Under the pieces are notes generated by a model. It did no database searches. It was not told where the DNA came from and saw only the letters and a program-made list of their open reading frames with translations. Made by a program: the position numbers and the translations under genes. Of a DNA stretch of 64,000 nucleotides, positions 44,667 through 53,152 are shown piece after piece; the first letter of the stretch is position 1, and each line of letters begins with the position of its first letter. Source of the DNA: Boseongicola sp. H5 (GTDB lineage: Bacteria; Pseudomonadota; Alphaproteobacteria; Rhodobacterales; Rhodobacteraceae). Where the stretch lies: NCBI GenBank assembly GCA_020622165.1, contig JACNMN010000006.1, positions 124,001 to 188,000 on the forward strand. Direction: 5' to 3'.

Positions 44667-46163
44667 ATGCAGCATCTAGCAATTCTGAAGTCCTTCGATC
44701 TGGCGACCCCTGTGCCTGCCGAAGGCGGGTTCCCGTCCCGGTCCCCCATCGACGGCAGCGAGCTGGCCCGGGTGCCGGGCACCCCGCTGAGCGAGATGCC
44801 CGAGGTGATCGCCCGATCCCGGAAAGCGTTTCAGGCCTGGCGCAGGGTTCCGGCCCCCCGCCGGGGAGAACTCGTGCGGCTTCTGGGCGAGGAGCTGCGC
44901 CGGGCCAAGGCCGATCTGGGCGGGTTGGTCACCCTTGAGGTGGGCAAGATCGTCTCGGAGGGTCTGGGCGAAGTGCAGGAGATGATCGACATCTGCGATT
45001 TCGCCGTGGGCCTGTCGCGCCAGCTTTACGGGCTCACCATCGCCTCGGAGCGCCCGGGGCATGCCATGCGCGAAACCTGGCATCCCATCGGGCCGTGCGG
45101 GGTGATCTCGGCCTTCAACTTCCCGGTGGCCGTCTGGTCCTGGAACGCGGCGCTGGCGCTGGTGTGCGGCAACCCGGTGATCTGGAAGCCGTCGGAAAAG
45201 ACGCCCCTGACCGCGCTGGCCTGCCAGGAGATCTTCAACCGCGCCCTTGCCCGGTTCGGCGATGACGCGCCCGCCGACCTCCTGCAGGTGGTCATCGGCG
45301 GGGCAGACCTGGGCGAAAGCCTTGTCGACAGCAAGGACGTTCCCGTCCTGTCGGCCACGGGCTCCACCCGGATGGGCGCCATCGTCGGGCCACGGGTCAT
45401 GGCGCGATGGGGCCGCCCGATCCTTGAGCTGGGCGGCAACAACGCGATGATCGTCGCCCCCTCGGCGGATCTGGATATGGCCGTGCGCGCCATCGTGTTC
45501 TCTGCGGTCGGCACCGCGGGCCAGCGCTGCACCAGCCTGCGCCGCCTGATCGTGCACCGCGACATCAAGGAGGCGCTTCTGGCCAAGCTGAAGTCGGCCT
45601 ATGCCAGCCTGCCCGTCGGCGACCCGCGCGAGGCGGGCACGCTGGTGGGCCCCCTGATAGACGCAGACGCCCTGGCCGCGATGCAGGCCGCCCTTGATGC
45701 CGCCCGGTCCGAGGGCGGCACGGTCTATGGCGGCGAGGTGCTGAAGGCGGTGTCCGGTGGAGCCTATGCGGCCCCGGCACTGGTGGACATGCCCGCCCAG
45801 ACCCGGACGGTGGAGGCGGAGACCTTTGCTCCGATCCTCTACGTCATGACCTATTCCGACTTCGCCGAGGCCATCGAGATGCAGAATGCCGTGCCACAGG
45901 GGCTCAGCTCCTGCGTCTTCACCCTCAACCTGCGCGAGGCCGAACTCTTCATCTCCGCCGAAGGCTCCGACTGCGGCCTGGCCAATGTCAATATCGGCCC
46001 GTCGGGCGCGGAAATCGGCGGTGCGTTCGGTGGCGAGAAGGAAACCGGCGGCGGCCGCGAAAGCGGCTCGGATGCCTGGAAAGGCTATATGCGCCGCCAG
46101 ACCAGCACGGTGAACTACTCCGACGCATTGCCCCTGGCCCAGGGCGTCCGTTTCGATGTCTGA
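44667..46163 (+). CDS. ALDH7-type aldehyde dehydrogenase (2-aminoadipate semialdehyde dehydrogenase)
   Basis: A 498-residue NAD-dependent aldehyde dehydrogenase. ISAFNFPVAVWSWNAALALV is the cofactor entry region, ELGGNNAM supplies the general base Glu, and GTAGQRCTSLRRL holds the catalytic Cys. LGGNNA rather than LGGKNP, and the C-terminal YMRRQTSTVNYSDALPLAQG, mark the ALDH7/AmaB branch, which oxidises 2-aminoadipate semialdehyde (piperideine-6-carboxylate). AAGGAG precedes ATG 44667. It overlaps the downstream oxidase gene by 8 nt. Confidence 0.9.
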   Translation: MQHLAILKSFDLATPVPAEGGFPSRSPIDGSELARVPGTPLSEMPEVIARSRKAFQAWRRVPAPRRGELVRLLGEELRRAKADLGGLVTLEVGKIVSEGLGEVQEMIDICDFAVGLSRQLYGLTIASERPGHAMRETWHPIGPCGVISAFNFPVAVWSWNAALALVCGNPVIWKPSEKTPLTALACQEIFNRALARFGDDAPADLLQVVIGGADLGESLVDSKDVPVLSATGSTRMGAIVGPRVMARWGRPILELGGNNAMIVAPSADLDMAVRAIVFSAVGTAGQRCTSLRRLIVHRDIKEALLAKLKSAYASLPVGDPREAGTLVGPLIDADALAAMQAALDAARSEGGTVYGGEVLKAVSGGAYAAPALVDMPAQTRTVEAETFAPILYVMTYSDFAEAIEMQNAVPQGLSSCVFTLNLREAELFISAEGSDCGLANVNIGPSGAEIGGAFGGEKETGGGRESGSDAWKGYMRRQTSTVNYSDALPLAQGVRFDV

Positions 46164-47439
46164 TCCGGGCGGCAACCTCTGGACCCATAGCGCCGAGGAG
46201 GCCGTTTCCGCCCCGCCCCTGAACGCGGACACACACGCCGATCTGGTGGTGATCGGGGGCGGCTACACCGGTTGCGCCGCGGCGCTGGAGGCCGCGCGGC
46301 AGGGGGCAAAGGTCGTTCTGCTTGAGGCGGAGACCATCGGCCATGGCGGATCGGGGCGCAATGTGGGGCTGGTCAATGCCGGTCTCTGGTTGCCGCCTGA
46401 CGAGATCGTCAAGGCGCTGGGAGCCGATGCGGGGGGCCGGCTGATCGATGCGCTGGGGCGCGGCCCGCAGATGGTCTTCGACCTGATCGCCCGGCACGGG
46501 ATCGATTGCGAAGGCAACCGCAACGGCACCCTGCATCTGGCCCACGGGCCCACGGGTCTGGAGGATCTGCGCAACCGCTTTCGTCAGGGCAACCGCCACG
46601 GCGCGCCGCTTCAGCTTCTCGACAAGGCCGAGACGGCACGGCGCACGGGCACGGCGGCGTTTCACGGCGCGCTCTTCGATCCGCGGGCCGGCACGATCCA
46701 GCCCCTGGCCTATTGCCGGGGCCTCGCCCGCGCGGCGCAAGACGCGGGCGCCGCCCTGCACGGCCGGAGCCCGGTGGAGCGGATCGCGCGGGAGGCCGAG
46801 GCATGGTGCGTCACCGCGGGTGGCCACAGTGTGCGGGCCGGGGCGCTGCTTCTGGCGACCAATGCCTACCACCGGGCGATGAAAGGCATCGCCGCGCCGC
46901 AGTTCATCCGCGTCAACTACTGTCAGTTCGCCACCGCGCCCCTGCCGCCCTCGATCCGCGCACAGATTCTGCCCGGCGGCGAGGGATGCTGGGACACTGC
47001 GCTGGTGATGAGTTCCGTTCGTACCGACCGGGCGGGACGGCTGATCGTCGGCGGTATGGGCGACAGCGAAGGATTTGGCGGGCGCGCCCACAAAAGCTGG
47101 GCGCGGCGCAAGCTGGCCAGCCTTTTCCCGGACATCGCTGAGGCACAGATCGAACACCAGTGGTCCGGACATATCGCGATGACCTCCGACCATATTCCAA
47201 AGATACTCGACATCGGACCGAATGCGCTGGCCGTTTTCGGCTATTCCGGACGTGGCATAAGCCCCGGCACGGTATTCGGGACAGCCGCCGCAAGGAGCCT
47301 CCTCCGTCCGGGCGCCAGCGACGCGCTTCCCGTTCAGGTTCAGGACAGGCATATCGAGCGGTTTTCGGTCGCGATAAGCTATTACTATGAGATCGGGGCG
47401 ACACTCGCCCACGGGATCTCGGCCGCAACGGGGCGCTAG
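46156..47439 (+). CDS. FAD-dependent oxidoreductase, L-pipecolate-oxidase-like
   Basis: A 427-residue DAO-family flavoprotein. VVIGGGYTGCAAALEAARQG is the FAD ADP-binding motif (46246-46305), and GHGGSGRNVGLVNAG is typical of the OrdL/PuuB/pipecolate-oxidase group. VGGMGDSEGF and FGYSGRGISPGT lie near the C-terminal flavin site. Pipecolate oxidation gives piperideine-6-carboxylate, the substrate of the ALDH7 enzyme encoded just before it. It ends the operon; about 500 bp without a gene follow. Confidence 0.83.
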   Translation: MSDPGGNLWTHSAEEAVSAPPLNADTHADLVVIGGGYTGCAAALEAARQGAKVVLLEAETIGHGGSGRNVGLVNAGLWLPPDEIVKALGADAGGRLIDALGRGPQMVFDLIARHGIDCEGNRNGTLHLAHGPTGLEDLRNRFRQGNRHGAPLQLLDKAETARRTGTAAFHGALFDPRAGTIQPLAYCRGLARAAQDAGAALHGRSPVERIAREAEAWCVTAGGHSVRAGALLLATNAYHRAMKGIAAPQFIRVNYCQFATAPLPPSIRAQILPGGEGCWDTALVMSSVRTDRAGRLIVGGMGDSEGFGGRAHKSWARRKLASLFPDIAEAQIEHQWSGHIAMTSDHIPKILDIGPNALAVFGYSGRGISPGTVFGTAAARSLLRPGASDALPVQVQDRHIERFSVAISYYYEIGATLAHGISAATGR

Positions 47440-47941
47440 GGGCCTTCTGCACGCTGATACGTGGCACATCTATTCTGCGCCATGTCACGGGCGGTGTGCC
47501 GGTGGTGATGTTGGCCGAAAGCCACCCGCGCCCGCAAATCGCATCCGCGGACTGGTTTGAGCCCGGAACGCCCGTTGGAGCGGCACCAAACCGGGCGCTC
47601 AATGCTCATCGATGCCTGCGTGATCGGAAGCCTGTCACCCTCACCATATTGCACTTGTCCTTGACATCTCATTCATTTTGATCGACTAAACGCGAATCGC
47701 GCGGACCTGTCCTGGCATATCGGCAAGGGCACCAAGCGGGATCACCGACGCAGCCGCAGCAGACACCAAGGCAAGCAAGCCGCTTGTGGGTCTGGCGCGG
47801 TCAAATCGGTGAAATGTTAAGCAGTTTCTTCATATTGGCCGATCCCCGCCGGAAAGCTGACATAGTTTGTTCATCTTTCGCGCCTAGCACAGCCTCGGGT
47901 CGATGTGTGGAAAACGCATCTGTAGTAAAGGGTAAAATGCA
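47440..47941. other. Intergenic region between the catabolic operon and the Hint-domain gene
   Basis: About 500 bp. Short frames on both strands have no ribosome-binding site or family match. The last 130 bp are AT-richer than surroundings and contain TTCATATTGG and TTGTTCATC, likely the promoter region of the Hint-domain gene, though hexamers cannot be fixed with confidence. No clear terminator for the upstream operon was found. Confidence 0.4.
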
Positions 47942-49000
47942 ATGGCAGACTATCAACTTCTCGTCTTCTCGTGGAACGATCTCTTCCCGGGCCTGACTCA
48001 ATCCGGCACTGCGAGCAGCCTTGTCGGCCAGACCTTCACCTTCAATGGCGGTGGCGACATCGTTACATACCGCGACACGGACCAGTTTTCAGGCAGTTTC
48101 GGAGACCATGGTTTCGTTACGAACCGGATTATCGGCAATATCGACGGCGTGAACGTGGATAACGCCCAGGTAAACCCGGAATACACGTTTACGGTGCAGG
48201 ACTCCGCCGGCAACACTGTCGGCAAGATATGGGCCATCACACCAAACAACAACAATCTCTCGGACGTCGTTGCGTTCACCCTCGATTTTGAGCCGACCAA
48301 GGGCGAAACCTATACTGTTTCCCAGTTCAACGACACCGATGCGACGCCTTACAGCAACCTCTACGTGTGTTTCGCGAGCGGCACGTTGATCGACACGGAC
48401 CGTGGGCCGGTCAAGGTCGAGGATATCCGGCCCGGTGACAAGGTCATGACCCGCAATAACGGCGCACAGCCCGTGGTCTGGACCGGGGAGCGAAGGCTGA
48501 GCTATCAGCATCTCGCCTTCCACGGCAAGACCCGCCCGATCCTGATCGAGGCCGGGGCTCTTGGTGCCGGCTCGCCGTCCCAGCCGCTCGTCGTCTCGCC
48601 GCAGCACCGCGTGGTCATCTCCTCGAAGATCGTCAAACGCATGACGGGCGAGGACGAAATGATGATCCCCGCCAAGAAGCTGCTTGAACTGGATGGCGTC
48701 GAACAGATCGTCCCCGACACCGGCGTGATCTATCACCACGTCCTGTGCGAGACCCATGAAGTCATCACCGCCAACGGTGCGCTGGCCGAAACGCTGTTTC
48801 TGGGGGAGCAGGCGACCGAGATGCTCAGCCCCGAGCACCGGCAGGAAATCGAAACCCGTTTTCCGGGCCTCGCCGACCGGATGGAGATGCATCCGCTGGC
48901 AAGATCGGGTCTCGAAAATCGTGGAAAGATCGAGAAACTCGTCAGCCGGCACGCCGCGAACCACAAGGAAATCGCGGAGAGTTCCGCCGCGGCGCTCTAG
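47942..49000 (+). CDS. Hint-domain protein
   Basis: A 352-residue protein. Residues about 1-138 form an acidic, beta-rich N-terminal part without signal peptide. From residue about 141 starts a Hedgehog/intein (Hint) domain of the Hint_2 type common in Rhodobacteraceae: VCFASGTLIDTDRGPVKVE, GDKVMTRNN, VVSPQHRVVIS and HVLCETHEVITANG. The Cys after the N-terminal part is the expected nucleophile of self-cleavage, and the two His motifs match the Hint fold. The C-terminal 70 residues are outside the domain. It may be secreted by a type I route and cleave itself at Cys. Monocistronic. Confidence 0.85.
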   Translation: MADYQLLVFSWNDLFPGLTQSGTASSLVGQTFTFNGGGDIVTYRDTDQFSGSFGDHGFVTNRIIGNIDGVNVDNAQVNPEYTFTVQDSAGNTVGKIWAITPNNNNLSDVVAFTLDFEPTKGETYTVSQFNDTDATPYSNLYVCFASGTLIDTDRGPVKVEDIRPGDKVMTRNNGAQPVVWTGERRLSYQHLAFHGKTRPILIEAGALGAGSPSQPLVVSPQHRVVISSKIVKRMTGEDEMMIPAKKLLELDGVEQIVPDTGVIYHHVLCETHEVITANGALAETLFLGEQATEMLSPEHRQEIETRFPGLADRMEMHPLARSGLENRGKIEKLVSRHAANHKEIAESSAAAL

Positions 49001-49044
49001 CCACCGCGACCTGTCGGGATTCAGCCGAGGACTCGATCCTGATA

Positions 49045-49080
49045 CCGCCCCGAACGCGCCGGCAAAGCGCGTCGGGGCGG
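49045..49080 (+). terminator. Strong GC hairpin after the Hint-domain gene
   Basis: Positions 49045-49059 (CCGCCCCGAACGCGC) pair with 49067-49080 (GCGCGTCGGGGCGG), with one bulged A and a 7-nt loop. It lies 45 bp after the Hint gene stop and about 100 bp before the convergent CoA-transferase stop. There is no T-run, but stem strength and position suggest a transcription end for both strands. Confidence 0.55.
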
Positions 49081-49180
49081 CACCAACCTCTGCGAAAGCT
49101 TCAGCCCGCCCCAAAGCCTCTTTCAAGCGGAACTCATCGGAACAGCCGCGACCCGGATCCACTCAAAGGCCGGGAGCGCT

Positions 49181-50371
49181 TCAGATGACGTTGCGCGCCC
49201 TCAACCGGGCAATATCGGCATCGGAATAACCGGCGTCGCGCAGCACCGCATCACTGTCGCCGCCCAGATCGGGTGCCGGGTGCCGGACCCTGAGCGGTGT
49301 GGCGGCGAATTTCATGGGAAAGCCGGTCATCCGTACCGTCCCGTGGCCGGGATGCGGCACGTCCAGCACCATCTCCTGCGCGGCCACTTGCGGGTCGTCC
49401 AGCACGTCCAGCATGGACTGCACCCGTCCGCAGGGCACACCAGCGCCGTTCAGCCGGGTGATCCAGTTGGCCTGCGTATCTTTCGACAGCGCCGCGTTGA
49501 TCATCGCATTCAGCTCCGCGCGATGCTCAAGGCGCTTGCCGTTGGTGTCGAACCGCGGGTCGGAAAGGACATGGCCCAGATCCAGTTCGGTCATGAACTT
49601 GGCGCAGATCGCCTCGGTCGACGGGGCCACGGCGATGTCCCCGTCTGCGGTGTGAAACAAGCCGTAGGGCGATGCGATCGGATGATCGTTGCCCGTGCGC
49701 GCAGGGTCCTTGCCGCTCGCCAGCGCACCTGCGGACAGATAGGCCATCATCGACAGCATCGACATCATCATCGACGCCTCGACCTTCTGCGCCGGCCCAC
49801 CGGCCTCCCGCCCGCGAAGCGCCGCAACTGCGCCAAGGGCCGCATAGAGCCCGCAGATCAGATCCGTGATCGGGTTCGCCGCCCGCAGGGGCCCGGTCTC
49901 TTCGGTTCCGTTGGTCGACATGAACCCGGACATGGCCTGCGCGATGAAATCGAAGGCGGGACGGTCCGCATAGGGCCCCGTGGACCCATAGCCGTTGATG
50001 CTGGCCACGATGAGCCCGGGGTTGATCTCGGCCAGACGCTCGGCGCTCAGGCCCATCTTGTCCAGCACGCCGGGGCGGAAGTTTTCGGTCAGGATATCGG
50101 CGTCTTTCAGCAGGCGTTCGAGCACCGCCTTGCCCTCCTCCGCGCGAAGATCGAGCGTGAGCGAGCGTTTGTTGCGATTGAACCCCGCGAAATACCAGGA
50201 CATCCCGTCGACGATATCGCCCTGCCGCCGAACCGCATCGCCGTCGTGGCCTTCGATCTTGATGACGTCCGCGCCAAGATCGCCCAGGATCATCGAACAG
50301 AACGGCCCCGAAAGGATCCGGGTCAAGTCGATAACGCGCACACCCGCGAGCGGAAGCATGTCGTCGGTCAT
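49181..50371 (-). CDS. CaiB/BaiF-family CoA transferase (family III)
   Basis: A 396-residue family III CoA-transferase. LAGVRVIDLTRILSGPFCSM is the N-terminal signature (50287-50346), GADVIKIEGHDGDAVR the CoA-binding strand, and the catalytic Asp lies in PAFDFIAQAMSGFM. It moves CoA between a CoA donor (often succinyl-CoA) and a carboxylic acid. Its ATG overlaps the lyase stop. Next to an HMG-CoA-lyase-family gene and divergent tctCBA, it would activate the imported acid. Confidence 0.9.
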   Translation of the reverse strand: MTDDMLPLAGVRVIDLTRILSGPFCSMILGDLGADVIKIEGHDGDAVRRQGDIVDGMSWYFAGFNRNKRSLTLDLRAEEGKAVLERLLKDADILTENFRPGVLDKMGLSAERLAEINPGLIVASINGYGSTGPYADRPAFDFIAQAMSGFMSTNGTEETGPLRAANPITDLICGLYAALGAVAALRGREAGGPAQKVEASMMMSMLSMMAYLSAGALASGKDPARTGNDHPIASPYGLFHTADGDIAVAPSTEAICAKFMTELDLGHVLSDPRFDTNGKRLEHRAELNAMINAALSKDTQANWITRLNGAGVPCGRVQSMLDVLDDPQVAAQEMVLDVPHPGHGTVRMTGFPMKFAATPLRVRHPAPDLGGDSDAVLRDAGYSDADIARLRARNVI

Positions 50372-51327
50372 CCTGCGGCCGTCGCGGTCAGCTCCGGGTC
50401 GAACCGGCGCAGGCGCGGGCCCGCCTTGAGCACCTCCCCCGGCAGATCGCGACCCACGGTGTCCTGCGTCATCCGCGCGACCTCGATAAGCGCGCCGAGG
50501 TCAAGCCCGGTCCGATAGCCGCTTTCCTCAAGCAGATAGGCCAGATCTTCGGTGCAGATATTGCCCGTCGCCCCCGCCGCGAACGGACAGCCGCCCAGAC
50601 CGCCGACCGAGGCATCGAAATAGCTTACGCCCTCCGCCAGCCCGGTCATGACGCAGGCAAGGCCGACGCCGCGCGTGTTGTGGAAATGCAGGCAGATCTC
50701 CACCTCCGGGGCGTCGGCGCGGATCGCCTGAATGGCCGCTTTCACGGTTGCGGGCGTCGCCATGCCGGTCGTATCCCCAAGGCTCACGCGTTTCGCGCCA
50801 AGCTCCCGGTAGCGCCGTGCGATGCGCCCGACCTGCTCCGGCGGGACGATGCCTTCGAACGGGCAGCCGAATGCCGTGGCCATGCCCCCTTCCACGGTGA
50901 TGCCCTTGCGATGCATCAGGTCCGCAACCGCCTCGAAATCCGTCAACGACTGGGCGATGGAGCGGTTCACGTTCTTGCGGTTATGCGTCTCCGACGCGGA
51001 GACCACGGTGTGAACCGCATCCACCCCGGCCTCCGCCGCGCGTTCGGCGCCCCTGAGGTTCGGGATCAGCGCGGACACTGTCGCGTCATCCGGCCGGGCG
51101 ATCCCCGCGATCACCTCCGCCGCATCGGCCAGTTGCGGCACGGCGCGCGGGCTTACGAAGGAGGTCACCTGGATATGGCGCAAACCGGCGGCGAACATCG
51201 CATTCACGATCTCGATCTTGCGGCGGGTCGGGATGAATGTCTTCTCGTTCTGAAACCCGTCCCGCGGCCCCACTTCGCAGACCGTGACGGCGCTGCCTTC
51301 GGGCAGGACTCTTGCTGTGTCCGACAT
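50368..51327 (-). CDS. Hydroxymethylglutaryl-CoA lyase family protein
   Basis: A 319-residue TIM-barrel lyase. EVGPRDGFQNEK near residue 17 is the family start with metal-binding Asp. FVSPRAVPQLADA and SLGDTTGMATP follow, LHFHNTRGVGLA has the metal-binding His pair, and GGLGGCPFAAGATGN contains the catalytic Cys. It splits HMG-CoA or a homologous 3-hydroxy-acyl-CoA to acetyl-CoA and a keto acid. GGAGGAGATC precedes ATG 51327. It forms an operon with the CoA-transferase, which together would act as activation-then-cleavage. Confidence 0.9.
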   Translation of the reverse strand: MSDTARVLPEGSAVTVCEVGPRDGFQNEKTFIPTRRKIEIVNAMFAAGLRHIQVTSFVSPRAVPQLADAAEVIAGIARPDDATVSALIPNLRGAERAAEAGVDAVHTVVSASETHNRKNVNRSIAQSLTDFEAVADLMHRKGITVEGGMATAFGCPFEGIVPPEQVGRIARRYRELGAKRVSLGDTTGMATPATVKAAIQAIRADAPEVEICLHFHNTRGVGLACVMTGLAEGVSYFDASVGGLGGCPFAAGATGNICTEDLAYLLEESGYRTGLDLGALIEVARMTQDTVGRDLPGEVLKAGPRLRRFDPELTATAAG

Positions 51328-51731
51328 CTCTGATCTCCTCCCATCCGGCGGCGTTACGGTCCGTTTCTCGGCATGTAGCGCCACACGCGCCGTGCAAGAT
51401 GCCAGCAAGACCCGAGGCGCAGCAAGAGCCGCGCGGTTGCAAAATGACGATCTTTCCATGAGGGCGCGCTGACAAGCTTGACGATGACCGGCACGCGCCC
51501 AAGGTCCCGCCCATATGTGTCAGATCCCGGCAACCATATGAAAACATATTCTTAAATCCCACAGCAATCAAACCCGCCGACCCCAATGGCCACCCTGCCC
51601 GTGCCTCCGGCCATGGCCCAGCCATCGGATTTTCCGACGCCCGCAATCTCCATACGGCAAGACAGGCTTGAAATCCGCGAAAAGGTCACCTCTTCTGCAC
51701 CGGGGTTTCTTTACGGGAGGAGTTCAGACCC
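51328..51731. promoter_or_regulatory. Divergent control region between lyase and tctC
   Basis: About 400 bp between divergent operons. An AT-rich patch at 51535-51560 (CATATGAAAACATATTC) is the only clear promoter-like spot and includes a short CATATG/CATATT dyad-like element. The region next to the LysR-controlled tct genes is the natural site of that regulator, but no exact T-N11-A box could be chosen. GGGAGGAG directly precedes tctC. Confidence 0.35.
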
Positions 51732-52715
51732 ATGGGAGTAAAAACCATCCTATCGGCCAAACTGGCCATTGCCACCGCCGCAACGGTGTTTTCGTTGTCG
51801 GCCGCGCCGCAGATGGCGCAGGCAAATGAATGCATCGCACCATCCAATCCGGGGGGCGGATGGGATTTCACCTGCCGGACCATCGGCCGCATCCTGTCGG
51901 AGCTGGATCTGGTGGACGGCAATGTGCAGATCACCAACATGCCCGGCGGCGTCGGTGCCGTGACATATGCGATGGTCGCATCCGAACGCTCGGACGATCC
52001 GGGCCTGATCGTCGCCACATCGACCGTCGGCGTGACGCAGATCGCGCAGGGCCGCTACCCCTCGGGCATCGACACGATGCGCTATCTGGGCATGCTCGGG
52101 GCGGATGTCGGCGTTATCGCCGTCGCGGCGGACAGCGAGTACGAAACTCTGGCGGATTTGAACGCGGCGATGGTCGCCGATCCGTCAAGCGTGGTCACGG
52201 CAGGTTCCTCCGGCGCGGGGGGCTGGGATCATATCCGCCTGCTTATGGTGGCACGCGAGGCCGGTCTGGAGGATCTCACGGCGCTGCGTTGGGTTCAGTT
52301 CGACGGAGGCACCGATGCGGTGACGCAGATGATGGGCGGGCAGCTCGACGTTGTCTCGACCGATCTGGGCGAGATCGCGGGCTTCGTGGAATCCGGCGAT
52401 ATCCGCGTTCTGGCCGCGCTCTCCACCGAGCCGGTCCCGGCCTTTCCGGACATACCCACCGCCATCAGCCAGGGCATCGACGTGACCGGCTACAACTGGC
52501 GCGGGCTCTATACCGGCGGCGACGTCTCCGACGAGGCTTACGACGCATGGGTGGAGCGGCTTGAAACGCTCTACAACTCCGACGAATGGCAGACAGCCGC
52601 GGTCGAGTTCGGTCTGGTGCCGATCTGGATCGGCGGCGCCGACTTCGAGGCCTATGTGCGGGAGCAGGAACAGATCATGGCCGACATCTCCCGCGATATC
52701 GGCGTGATTGAATGA
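51732..52715 (+). CDS. tctC: Tripartite tricarboxylate transporter receptor TctC
   Basis: A 327-residue periplasmic receptor. ATG 51732 lies behind GGGAGGAG. The signal peptide ends PQMAQA-NE, and the mature protein starts CIAPSNPGGGWDFTCRTIG, the family's ligand-loop start. NMPGGVGAVTYAMV and AGSSGAGGWDHIRL are the other ligand loops. Cys residues 33 and 49 of the precursor may form a disulfide. It is the first gene of tctCBA-lysR. Confidence 0.92.
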   Translation: MGVKTILSAKLAIATAATVFSLSAAPQMAQANECIAPSNPGGGWDFTCRTIGRILSELDLVDGNVQITNMPGGVGAVTYAMVASERSDDPGLIVATSTVGVTQIAQGRYPSGIDTMRYLGMLGADVGVIAVAADSEYETLADLNAAMVADPSSVVTAGSSGAGGWDHIRLLMVAREAGLEDLTALRWVQFDGGTDAVTQMMGGQLDVVSTDLGEIAGFVESGDIRVLAALSTEPVPAFPDIPTAISQGIDVTGYNWRGLYTGGDVSDEAYDAWVERLETLYNSDEWQTAAVEFGLVPIWIGGADFEAYVREQEQIMADISRDIGVIE

Positions 52716-53146
52716 GCATCAGGCTTGCGGGCGCCGCGATCTTTCTGGTCGCGGCGCTCTATGCCTGGACCGCGCAGGACTACACGGCCTCGTTCGGCGA
52801 CGTTCTGGGGCCGTCGGTCTTTCCGGTCATGGTGGGCATCCCGGCGATGGCGCTTGCGCTGTCGCTGGTGGTGTTTCCGGGCGGCACGGTCAGCTGGCCG
52901 TCGGGTGACCGGCTGTTGCGGCAGGCCATGGCGCTGGCTGCGCTCGTCGTCTACGCGCTGCTCCTGGAAGGTCTCGGGTTTCCGATTGCGACCGCGGCGC
53001 TCATAGCGGTGGTGGCGATCGTTCTGGATGGCCCGCCCGGCAAATCGCTCCTGATCGGCGTGGCCGGCTCGTTGTCCTTGTGGGTTCTGTTCGATCAGCT
53101 TCTCGGCCTGCCCATCGATTTTCTCGGCAGTTTCTTCACCGGTTGA
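52712..53146 (+). CDS. tctB: Tripartite tricarboxylate transporter small membrane protein TctB
   Basis: A 144-residue protein with four hydrophobic segments, starting at an ATG that overlaps the TctC stop. GPSVFPVMVGIPAMALAL in the first third and FVGLPIDFLGSF-like LLGLPIDFLGSF at the end are typical of TctB. Confidence 0.9.
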   Translation: MSIRLAGAAIFLVAALYAWTAQDYTASFGDVLGPSVFPVMVGIPAMALALSLVVFPGGTVSWPSGDRLLRQAMALAALVVYALLLEGLGFPIATAALIAVVAIVLDGPPGKSLLIGVAGSLSLWVLFDQLLGLPIDFLGSFFTG

Positions 53147-53152
53147 GCATAG

